In this document: in pieces, positions 46,644 to 58,200 of the stretch
Numbering within the stretch: the stretch's first letter is position 1
Layout: every line of letters starts with the position of its first letter
Source: Protea cynaroides
Taxonomy: Eukaryota > Streptophyta > Magnoliopsida > Proteales > Proteaceae
NCBI GenBank assembly: GCA_028583415.1
Contig: CM053270.1
Location: 65,709,517-65,773,516 of the forward strand
Direction of reading: 5' to 3'
DNA length: 64,000 nucleotides
The notes under the pieces: model-generated
Database searches by the model: none
Told to the model about the DNA's origin: nothing
Seen by the model: the letters and a program-made list of their open reading frames with translations, nothing else
Made by a program: the position numbers and the translations under genes

Positions 46644-46893
46644 TCAGAAGGGATTCAAATCGTCTCCTTCTTGAGATTCGGAAGGAGGGATGGCGGCCTG
46701 GATGGATGGCCGACACCTGGCTCTCGGGTGAATCCGAGTAGTCCATCTGAGCAGACACCTCAGTCGACAAGCTGAACCGACAAAGATATCAGCTAGGATG
46801 GATGGTTCGGATTCACCAGAGAGTCAGGTATCTGCCATCCATCGAAGCCGCTGCCCCTCCTTTCGAATCCCAGGAAGAAAACGATGTGGATCC
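46644..46893. repeat. Foldback hairpin element, copy 2
   Basis: Arms at about 46644-46742 and 46806-46893 are inverted copies sharing aaggaggg, gatggatggc, acctg-ctctc and ggtgaatccga. The order of words and the central part (tctgagcagacacc...cgacaagctgaa) match the hairpin at 24846-25076, so the two belong to one family. Confidence 0.8.
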
Positions 46894-46899
46894 CATCAG

Positions 46900-47361
46900 A
46901 AGGCATCTGAAGATAATGCTCTCTCTCTCTCTCACAGAGTAGACAATCCATGTGGTTAAGAATCCAAGATGTTTCTTCCCCAAAGCATCATCAAATATTG
47001 TGGGGCCAATCACGTGGACACCGAAAAGCATATGAAGACAATAGCTTAAATGCTTAAAATAGACTAATCCACAGTCACTAAAACACCCTTTTGATGCCCT
47101 TTCATTTCACATTATTTACTCTACAGAGTTAAAATCCCTCCACCAACTACAATTCCCATTGGATAAGCTATCAATGTTTTTCAAAAGAAACCAGTACGGT
47201 TCACCTTATTAAGATATAATCCAATCCAACCTCAATCAAAAGTCTAAATTGTCCATCCATATATTAGCTTTAGCTAGGTTCCATGCAACTTTAGTGTACC
47301 CTAGCTGTGTCCCTTCTCTCCTCCATTGGATCTTTTTTCTATATCAAATAAAAAACAAAAA
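46900..47361. other. No recognisable gene
   Basis: Contains a short (CT) tract at 46919-46933 and otherwise unremarkable AT-rich sequence. Confidence 0.45.
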
Positions 47362-47640
47362 ATGGAAGGATCCAATGGTGAATCCTCTGAGGTACAACCC
47401 AGGGCCATGTATTCCTCCAAAAATGCATCTCTATCAAACTTAGAAGCTGCCTATGTGCACAGACTTGATCGAGCCACCATTTCGGCCTGTAAACGAAACA
47501 TGTCCTCGGAGTGCACTAAGGTCGAGATTCCTCGCCCGCTGATTGCGCCCGAACACAGTATTGATAAAGCGCGTCAAACATTTCATAAACATTTGTTTTC
47601 TTTCGCAAATTTTAACAGTGACACGTCAAACATTTCATAA
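47362..47640 (+). CDS. Unrecognised small open frame, doubtful
   Basis: The frame runs 92 codons from ATG 47362 (MEGSNGESSEVQPRAMYSS). Its first 70 residues have ordinary protein-like composition (NLEAAYVHRLDRATISACKR), unlike most frames here. I recognise no domain. Its last part runs into a 49-bp tandem duplication, so even if a real exon ends here the tail is not coding. It may be a gene fragment carried by a repeat. Confidence 0.2.
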   Translation: MEGSNGESSEVQPRAMYSSKNASLSNLEAAYVHRLDRATISACKRNMSSECTKVEIPRPLIAPEHSIDKARQTFHKHLFSFANFNSDTSNIS

Positions 47641-47671
47641 ACATTTGTTTTTTTTCGTGAATTTTAACAGT
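47574..47671. repeat. 49-bp tandem duplication
   Basis: The unit cgtcaaacatttcataaac through gaattttaacagtg occurs twice in tandem with a few differences (tttctttcgc against tttttttcgt). Confidence 0.85.
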
Positions 47672-48099
47672 GGGAGTAGAATGTGCACCGCAACCGAAGC
47701 GCCTTTGATTGCAGTGCAATAAACAAGAAAGGCTGCGTTCCTCAAACACTTTATTGATACATGCAGGTAAAAAAATAATTACTAATATTCCAGCTTCGCT
47801 TTGGGACCCCAAGCCCTGTGCCGTTATTATTGTATTCATCAAGGTAACAACTTATTTTTGGGTAAATTCATCAAGGTAGTAACAAACCCTTTGTCACAAG
47901 TGAGAAATGAATGCATGCATGCATTGCATATTCGAGTTCTATACTCTAATCAGATATCTCATTGGCTACCAAATGATTAATGATAATTTCTTATGACCCT
48001 TGGATGGATAGAATAGAGGATTTAGAGGATTCATGTAAATAATATTAGCCTATCTCCCTCTTGAGAGACAATTGGTGGAAATCAAATAAAGGGACTGTT

Positions 48100-48620
48100 T
48101 GGATGACACCTCTCATAGGTGTCTTCAGAAATTAGAATATAAAATATATTTTTTTAATTATCCCTTGTCTTATTGTTAAAAAAAAAATTAAAATTCTATT
48201 GGTTTTAAAGTAAATTCTAATCATAAAATTTTATGTATAACAATTTATATGTAATTTTTTTTTTTTCAATATTTGTTTCCAGAGGTAAAAATAAAGATCT
48301 CTAAGGAGGGAAAATAAACTTCATCTTTCTTTTACCTATTGTAAAATGTTATACATAAAATTTAACGTCAAAACAACTAGATCTTAAAGGAAAAAAAAAC
48401 ATTTAATAGACTTTTGAAAATGATTTTCCATTTTATAACCGTCAAGAGTTATCTTCTACCAAAAAAGAGTTGACATTATCTCACATTTTTTTTTCAAATG
48501 AACATGTGAAAATAACAAGAATTACTCTCACTAAAAAATTAATGTATTAAACTAAGAGGGCAAAAAAGTAACGTGCCTAGATTATTTGACACCTTAAAGG
48601 TGTCAATAAGAAATTTCCTT
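48100..48620. repeat. Two hairpin-bearing direct repeats about 480 bp apart
   Basis: At 48102-48135 the sequence gatgacacctctcataggtg and at 48587-48618 the sequence tttgacaccttaaaggtgtc each form a small GACACC/GGTGTC stem-loop. Each is followed by the word agaaatt. They bracket an AT-rich interior without coding capacity, and may mark the ends of a small element. Confidence 0.4.
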
Positions 48621-49256
48621 AAGTAAATGCCGAGTTTTTATACACGGACTGTGTAGAGACACAGTTGAAAACATCAAGCCTTCGCATAGTCATACACCCT
48701 TTTCCTCTCCCCATCCAACGGTAGAAACCATGGTGTGCATGTACAAAGCTATGCACAAAATCTTGTGCTTTAAATAAATAAGAGTAGGGAAAGTCTCTCT
48801 CTCTCTTCCTTGAAATCTGAATCCTTTTCTTTCTCTTCTCTCTCCTAAAAGTGACCGGCTACTAGTTCTTCTTGTACTCGAAATTTCACAGTAGCATATA
48901 ACATTTCAATATGCCCGCTAGTTTGTAGATCATCCTGGTTGTCATACCGGACATATTCGACAAAACAGATGATAATGACAAGACAAACAATGACCTTTGG
49001 AAAGTGAAGGTATCATTTAGACAGGGGCAGCACTCACCATCCATAGATTTGGAACCCCACAAGCAAGATTTTGTCAAACGATGCACCCAAAACTTAATAT
49101 GCTATCATGCATTGAAAAGCTCAAAAACTAGTAATAACAAAGATCAGTAAAATGGGAATGGAAAAGTTAAAAAAAAAGAAAAAATTTGAATTTTGATAAA
49201 TGAGCTTACAAGGAAAACTAGAAATAAAGTTCCAGAACTATATATGCAAGCTTCAA

Positions 49257-52200
49257 CTACATGATTTTGTGGATGTCTTCCATGTCTTTTCCAGTATTCT
49301 CGAATTGAAGTTGAAAAGCTTGCTGTAGCATTCATGTAAGCAAACCTTAGTTTTCCAAATTGAAAAAAGAAATTAAGGGAGATGGAAACCAGAAAAAATT
49401 ATCACCTGGATGCAGGACAGGGTATACTGAACATCACTTTCTGAGATTTGGTGGTGGAGAACAACTCTTATGCTGAAACAGTAAGTGAATTAGTTTTATA
49501 GAATTCAATGAGTTAACAAGCTTGCTAATTTCTTCAACATCATCCAGTGTTGAAACAGCAAGCTTGCTAATTTCTTCAACATCATCCAGTGTACACAATT
49601 TATGATAAAACTGTTTAGACAGTTGAATTCTTCAGTATAAGAATGCCACAAGAACAACCATTAGTCTCTACTTTCCATAATTTGCTTCTCATAAATGCCT
49701 TCAAGTCATACTCACCAAGAGAACATCCATTGTCCTACTCTTGGGTGCAGCATTGAAGTGCCAAAGAAGCAATGCCCCTAGGAATTAGCCAACTTCTGTG
49801 AGCTGGCACTGCATCTGGTAACCATGAAGAACCCAGTTTTCTCACCCGAATACGGTAGCCAGACCATACACTCAATACCATTGGCGTCAGGACAGAGTAA
49901 CAGCAAAAAAGACATACATGCATATTGACAGCTTGTCTCATATACTAAATGATATTTTCGCCACATAACTATGTACTTCAGTACCTCCATAACAACTTTC
50001 CATAAAGTTTTACACTGCCAATACAATGGTCTATTAATGGTAAAACCAGATTAGATGGAGAAGAAACTGGGGCCAGAACTTGTCATAGAAGGGGAAGAAG
50101 TAGAAGAAGAATATTGATATTGTCATGATGACTGATATTAACATTAATTTTTCCATTTAGTAATGATCTTAACAGTTACTAATGGGCCTACTACTGGCAA
50201 TAAATAGGCGTGCTTATCTGAAAAGTCAACATAAAAGATCGGCGTATGTATCTATGCATGTTTCTGGGGCAATCAAGGATTTAAATCACACAGTGATTGG
50301 ATCAGACACCGGTAACACTGAATGGATTGGCTGATCCACACTGATATGAACCAGATATCAGCCGAATCAGGGACCAGCAATACCAATACAGATTGGCAAT
50401 ACACCAGATCTACCACAATTTTTAAAACCTCGGGACAACAAGCTCTATAAAACAAACTTAGGAGGGGGGGAACCCTATAGTAAAGAAGTATAACATTGTT
50501 AGATGACAGACTAGACTTTCAAAAACAAGGAAACCAACCTGGATGAACCTACTGGCATCACAAGAATACCATGTTTTTCCAAGAACTGGCTGAGCCTTTC
50601 TACTGTGATTTTTGAGCCCTCTGAAACATCAAAAAATATCTGATCACAAAAAACAAACAAAAAAAAAAAAAAAGTTACTCTCCATTATTATCAAATGAAA
50701 GAGAAACAAGAGATTTTACAGCATACTCTCATAAGATTTCAAAGAGATGTTCCTAAAGATGTTCAAATAAGAATCATATCAAATACTCAACTTATAAATT
50801 ATAAGTAAATAGATGTAGTATAGAGAAAAATTCCAAGACTAAGTTAAGAAACATAAGCTCTCCAAACTTGAAAGAATTCATTTTGCATTAAATAAAAAAA
50901 AGTGAGCTCAGTACAGGTTGGGTTCCTAAGCAAGCAGAAATTGTAATTTATAATTCATAAGACACTTAAATAACCTGCAACCAACTCAGCCAAGTGGCTA
51001 TAGCAACTGTTTCAACAGCCACAGTGGTAAACTGGTAATACAAATGGACTTCAATAAAGACCCAAACTAAAAAAAAATATTGTAAAACGGGATACTCACA
51101 ACATTGGTCTCAACTGAACCCATATCCACTTTTATTCCTTTGATTTGATTCAGTCCATCTGCAGAAAATCAAACCCAAAACATTTACCAAACCAGAAAAT
51201 CACCATTAGAGCCTAGCATGATCACAACACAAAATTGGCCTGTTTACATCTCAGCATACAGTTAATGTCATGTAATTAGATATGTTTCTGGAACAGTTTA
51301 CTTCATGTTAGTGCACTGTACTCTGTACAGAACAAACTTACAAATGATAAACATAGACTCATCTTAACAGTATACAAATGAAACCCGTAAGCAAGAATAC
51401 ATGATAAAATGAAACATCCATTAAAGCAAAAGTTTAGTATATTACTTATACAAGTCCTCTATTGACTTGACACAGTCACAACAGATAACAGAGCATCCTT
51501 ATGACTATGGTAGCAAAAATTACACACGTGTGTCATAAAGCAAAGCAGGATCAGACAACAGACTTTCTGACATTAGCAAGCAATGAGATTAACAAATGAA
51601 GCAAATAGATCAGAACTGGCACCTATGTACTATTAAGGGCATAAATTAGACCTGCTAAAATCTTTGCTTTCTTATGATCAACCTCAAGCCTACTGACATT
51701 CTCTTGCAATGCAACGTAAGCAGCAGCGCACAGGATACCAACCTGCCTCATTCCCCCACCTAAGGTTTTCCGAAGCCTCTTAGCCTAAAACAAAACAACA
51801 ACAGAAAAAAACAACAGATAGGTACTGTCCTCTACAGAACAGACAAAATTGAACATAAAAATGTTCCACCATTACCTTGGCAATAAAGCTTTTTGAACCT
51901 ACAATGACAGATCCAACTGGAGCACCCAGTCCTTTTGAAAGACAAACCTAGTTCATGTATATGATGAACAGATAAACATCAGGTATCAGGTCAGAATATA
52001 ATAATGCTGAATAAAGACATATAAATGGAATTGGTTTGTGTGTGAGTTCACAGATAAAGCATTTTACTTATGCAACTTAATCAAGTTAGGCATAAATCCC
52101 ATTTGAAAGGGAGTAAAAAAAAAAAAAAGGAACAGTCATCATGTTGACCATGTAGATTGATAATATTGAGAAGTCAACAACTAGGTAAAACCATACCGAA

Positions 52201-55200
52201 ACTGAATCAGCAGCTTGCACAAGCCTATTAACAGGAACCCCAAGTGCCTGGCACATCAACCAACTGAAGTTAGTAACTTGAGCAAGTCATTAATCTATTT
52301 ATTTGACACCAAAAACAAACAACAGTAGTACAGGTAAACTCTAAGAGAAGATTTTTCAAGTTCTTTCACCACAGAAACTTTCTCTTTTCTTTGTTTCACG
52401 TCGTAAGAGAATGAGGATAGAAGTCTTAAATAAGTACCAAAACATATACTCATCTATATTCCTCATTTTCTTTCTTCAAAAATCAAATTCATAAATTATT
52501 AGGTAACTGAAAAACTAAGACGAAGGACAACACTAAGCAGCACAGATTTTCATGAAATTAAACATAATACTTTAAAGCCTCTAATCATCATGCGCATAGT
52601 TTAGTCAAACATTCAATGAAAACATTTCCAGCATGGACTCTAACCCCCAATCAAGTGTGAGGAACAATTGCAACTATGACTAAGATCATTATCACCTTAG
52701 TCAAGGCTTGGATTGCATTTTTTCGTAAACTGAAGATAAAAGAGAAAACAGAGGAGGAGCTAGGAAAAGGCCCCCAAAGTTACAACCAGATTTTTAACAA
52801 TATTGTTAAGATTACAATCTTTAATCTTTACTTTCTTTGTCTTATGATGACTAGGTCTTAGGTGTGTCTTAGTAGTCCATTGGCTGTATATGGACAGCTG
52901 TCTATGGACTGTACATGAATAGCAGTATATTGACTGTATATGGACAGCTGTATATGGACTGTCAATAGTTGTACATGGGTAGCCTAATTGATTATAAATA
53001 GTACAGGGATAGGGGGAGATAATCACAATCAATCTCTCCCCCTCTCCACAATTTCTCTCCTTTCTATTGGTCTCTTTCTTTGGTTTTCTCTTTTACAGTG
53101 TTATATGGTATCAGAGCGAGGTTAATAAACTTCTGCTGCAAGTTTTTGGTTGCTGGTTTGAGAGTCTATTTCGGTTCTCCCTTTTCTCTTCTCTTTCCCT
53201 AATTTTGTCCCATGAATTCTAGACTCAAACCTCGATAAGATAGAGTCGATTAACATGGGATCTCAACACGGTATTTGTTTGGAATATGTTCTTCATTAGT
53301 TCTGAGAATGATGCACAGTTCTTGATTTTTTTTTGTGATTCTATTACATTGCTTCTGTTCAAGAGCTATTCTTTCTTCAGCCTGATATTTGTTTTTGATA
53401 TCAATGTGTTCAACCACCAACGCTACCTGGTATTTTTAACTCATCTTATTCAGCAGTTTTTGTTGGTATTCATTCCTGTACTACAAGTTGTACCTATGTA
53501 GCAGTGAAAGATAAGAAACAAGTTTTTTTGGAAGGATATCCCATTGCTACAGCAGTAAGATTCTAGACAAATATCTCTTTTTCTTGTTTTGGTTCTTTTT
53601 CAAACATGACTAAATCTAAGAATCATGAAGATGGTGTTCATGTCCAAATTACTTCAATTAAATTGGTTGGTTCATCTAATTTTCTGCTATGGAAGCAAGT
53701 TGTAACCATCTATCTCACTGCTAGAGATAAGTTGGCTTATATATATGATGATCCCCCGGATTCCAAGGATTCGACATATGGCACTTGGACCAACGGAAAA
53801 TGCTATTGTCATGGTCTGGTTGTTTAATAGTATGGAACCTTCTGTGACTGCCAATATCATGTTTCACAAAACAGCCAAGGGCGTTTGGAATGACTTACAA
53901 GAGAGTTTCTCTCAAGATACAAACTTATCTCATGTTTATGACTAATATGAACGTCTATTCAATTGTAAACAGGGAGACAGGTCTATTGCGGAATTTTATA
54001 GCTCTCTCAAAGGAATCTGGGAAGAACTGAATGTCCATCAACCCCTTACTACTGACCTCAATACTTTGAAGGCTAAGCATGTAGAATTTCAAGTGGCAAC
54101 ATTTCTGTCTGGTCTTAGTTCCAAGTTGTAGCCTCTCAAAAGCCAATTGCTTGTTGGAGATAAAGTTTCGACCTTGAATGAAGCCTTCTGCCGTATTCAA
54201 CGTATTGTTAACCCTAATTTCTCCAAGTCCAACAACACTACTACCACAAACAACTCTGCCTTGTTCACTTCTAGTAGCAACCAAGGTCGTGGTAGCTTTG
54301 GCAGAGGTCATGGTCGTGGTCGAGGTCGTGGTGGCCGAGGTGATGCTTCAATGCGTATTTGTTCTTATTGTGGTAAACAGAACCACATTGTTGATTGATC
54401 GCTGTTGGGTGAAAATGGTAAGCCTCCTTAATGGAATTCAGGGTCCCCTTCTCAGGTAGCCAGTGTTACATCCCAGAGTGATATCCCCACACCTGACCCT
54501 TCTATTAATGGAGGTTCCTCTTCCACTATTACATTGTCCAAGGATGATTTTCATAATCTGTTGGCTTGGATAAATCAGTTAGATACTCACGGCAATGCTC
54601 CATCCACTGCTACTTTGGGGCATACAGGTAATGCTGCCTTCTTTGCATCCATGGCCTCTACTCCTTGGGTTATTCACTCAGGAGCCTCGTCTCATATGAC
54701 TGGTAAGTCATCCGTATTTTCTTCTTTTACTCATTCTGTGCAACCGTCCAATGTTTACCTTGCTGATGGATCCGCTACCAATGTTTTTGGTAAGGGAACT
54801 GTTTCTCTATCCCCTAGTTTATTTCTTTCATCTGTGCTTTATGTCACTCGTCTACCCATGAATTTACTATCCATTAGCTCTTTGGTTAAAACCTTAAACT
54901 GTTTCGTCACCTTTTTCCCTACTTGTTGTGTATTTCAGGATCTTCAGACGAAGGCGACGCTTGGTGGGGGGCATGAGAAGGACGAACTGTATTACTTAGA
55001 CACCATTCCATCCTCTACCGTTGCACTTACTACCACTAAGGTTTCACCAATGCTTTGGCATGTTCGGTTGGGTCATGTTTCTCTCTCTCACCTTCAACTC
55101 ATGGTTCCTGATTGCAAAAATGTCACTATACTTGAGTGCGAGGCATGTCAATTAGGAAAACACCCCCATTCCTCTTTCCCGTCATGTACTATACCTAGAA

Positions 55201-58200
55201 GTACAACTCCTTTTTCCTTAGTCCATTCTGATATCTGGGGTCCCATTAAGGTCAAGAATCATTCTGGTTTTAGCTATTTTGTCACATTTGTGGATGATTA
55301 CTCTAGAACTACTTGGTTATATTTGCTAAAGGATCACTCTAAGTTCCTTTTTGTATTCAAACAATTTTATTTCGAAATAAAGAATCAATTTGATATTGGC
55401 ATTAAGATTTTTCGATCTGACAATGCTCTTGAATACACTCAGACTGCTATCTCTTTATTCTGTGCATCCAAATGTGTCATTCATCAGACTCGTTGTTCTT
55501 ACACTCCACAACAAAATAGAGTTGCAGAACGTAAAAACCGTTACTTATTAGAGGTCGCTCGTTCTCTTCTCCTTCATATGCATTTGCCTCGATATTTTTG
55601 GGGTGATGCTGTGTTGACTGCTTGCTACTTGATCAATCGCATGTCGTCTTCAGTTCTTCAGAATCAAGCTCCCATATCTTTGCTTTATCTATCATCTCCT
55701 TTGTTTGTCATCCCTCTTTATACTTTTGGATGCACCTGCTATGTACACGAACTTCGTCCTGGACTTGATAAATTATCACCTCGTGCTGTCAAGTGTGTGT
55801 TTATTGGTTACTCTCGTACTCAAAAGGAGTATCATTGTTATGACCCTCAGACAAGGCACCAGGTGGTAAGTGCTGATGTCACATTTTTCGAACATTCACC
55901 CTATTACCCTATTCCATACCCCGATCCACCAGTTCTGGTCCTAATCCAGGATCCTGGATTGCCTTCCTCTCTCGCCCCTGAGTCGACTACTGTTGAAGCC
56001 CCACTACAGGTATATCAACGTCGTCGGAATACTATTGTTGTCCCTGACCAGGTGCCAATCGTCACTCAAGTCTCTGCCACATCTTCCACGCAGCCTTCGT
56101 CGGATGATCTTCCTATTGCATTACGGAAAGGTACATGCTCTTGCACTCGATTCCCATTATATCTTATTGCTCATTATGTCTCTACCTCTCACCTCCTGTG
56201 TTGGACCAAAACTTTGCCTATGCCTTAGCTCATATAAATGTTCCAACCTCTCATACTGAGGCATTATCCCGACCTGAGTGGAAATGGGCTATGGATGCCG
56301 AGATGGATGCTTTTCATTCACAGAATATCTAGTCCCTTACGGATTGCCCCTGAGGAAGGATGTGGTTCGTTGTTGGTGGATTTTTACTGTAAAATATAAT
56401 CCTAATGGATTAGTGGAGCGTCTCAAAGCTCGCCTGGTTGTAAAAAGGTTTACTCAAACATATTGAGTGGATTATTTTGAAACTTTTTCATCCGTTGCTC
56501 GGCTTAATTCCTTTCGAATTCTTATTTCCCTTTCTGTCAATTTGGATTGGCCTCTTTTTCAATTGGATGTCAAGAATGTCTTTTTATATGGAGACTTACA
56601 AGAGGAGGTCTATATGAAGCAACCTCCGGGGTATGTTGCTTAAGGGGACACTCGAGTGTGTAAGCTCCATAAGGCTATTTATGGATTAAAACAGTCGCCT
56701 CGGGCATGGTTCAACAAGTTTACTAAGGTTGTGGTTGATTATGGATTCACACCTTGTTATACTGATCACTCTGTATTTGTTCGTCGTCGCAATTCCAAGG
56801 TAGTTATCCTTGTGGTCTATGTTCATGACATCATTGATTCTGGAGATGACTTATAGGGTATTGATGAAATGAAAGCCTAACTCCATCAACATTTTCAGAT
56901 GAAAGATTTGGGTGTGCTTTGTTACTTCCTTGACATTTAAGTAGTTCGAAGCCCCAAAGGCGTTAGTCTCTCCCAAAGAAAGTATATTATTGATCTCCTC
57001 ACTGACACAGGTATGCTTGAGTGTAAACCAATTGACACTCCTATGGATCCTCATCTCAAACTTGCTACCTGTGATGGGGAGGATTATGCAGATGTCCATC
57101 AGTATCGTCGTCTTGTTGGCAAGCTACTTTATATTACTATCACCAGGCCTGACATATCCTATGCTGTGGGAGTCATTAGTCAATTTATGCAGACTCCAAA
57201 ACAAGTTCATTGGGAAGCTGCATGTCGCATATTATGATATCTCAAGGGTGCTCCCGGTAAAGGGTTATTTTATCGGTTTCATAGTCATATTGAACTCTGT
57301 GGTTATTCTGATGCTGATTGGGCTGGGGCTGATAATGATCGACATTCAACTACTGGTTATTGTACATTCCTTGAAGGGAACCTCATCACATGGCGCAGCA
57401 AAAAGAAAACTACTATTGCTTGATCCAGTGCTGAGGCCAAGTATTGGGCTATGGCTCAAACTACTACAGAACTTATGTGGATGAAGAATATTTTGGGTGA
57501 ACTAGGGTTTCCAATCACTCAACCTATTCCTATGTATTGTGATAATCAAACAGCTATTCACATTGCCAATAATCCAGTGTTCAAGGAACGGACCAAGCAT
57601 ATAGAAGTTGACTGCCACTTTGTTCGGGATGCTGTAATGCGTAAAGTGGTCTCTACCCCATTTACTCGCTCCAACTCACAGCTTGGTGACTTGTTTACAA
57701 AAGCTCTGTTCAAGGAAACTTTTCTTTTCCAGTGTTCCAAGCTGGGTCTCGATGACATATATGCTCCAACTTGAGGGGGAGTGTTAAGATTACAATCTTT
57801 AATCTTTCCTTTCTTTGTCTTATGATGACTAGGTCTTAGGTGTGTCTTAGTAATGCATTGGTTGTATATGGATAGCTGTATATGGACTGTACATGGACAA
57901 CAGTATATTCACTGTATATGGATTGTCGATAGTTGTACATGAGCTGCCTAATTGATTATAAATAGTAAAGGTATAGGGGGAGATAATCTCAATCAATTTC
58001 TCCCCCTTTCCATGATTTTTCTCCTTTCTATTGGTCTCTTTCTTTGGTTTTCTCTTTTACAGTTTTACAAATATAATATAGAGAACATTTAGCAACTCTC
58101 TGTTAGAAGAGACTGCTACATTTGTCACCCTAGAACAACTGGAGAATAATGTACAGGTTCTGACATTCAGCATATCTGCATATGAATATGCCCATGATGA

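Larger units (their letters stand above)
52804..58069 (+). mobile_element. Ty1/copia retrotransposon 2, full length, in aldolase intron 2
   Basis: LTRs of about 300 bp (52804-53105 and 57782-58069) flank a complete but broken gag-pol. The 5-bp duplication aatat stands at 52799-52803 and 58070-58074. The primer binding site TGGTATCAGAGC (53106-53117, complement of initiator Met-tRNA) follows the 5' LTR directly. A polypurine tract ttgagggggag (57772-57781) precedes the 3' LTR. Order is gag, protease, integrase, RT, RNase H. The element is antisense to the host gene. It is defective through frameshifts and many stops. Confidence 0.95.

Noticed and set aside
52804..58069. Copia element 2 as an active retrotransposon
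   Set aside because: The gag frame is broken, the protease Asp is lost and the RT has several stops and an altered YVDD box.
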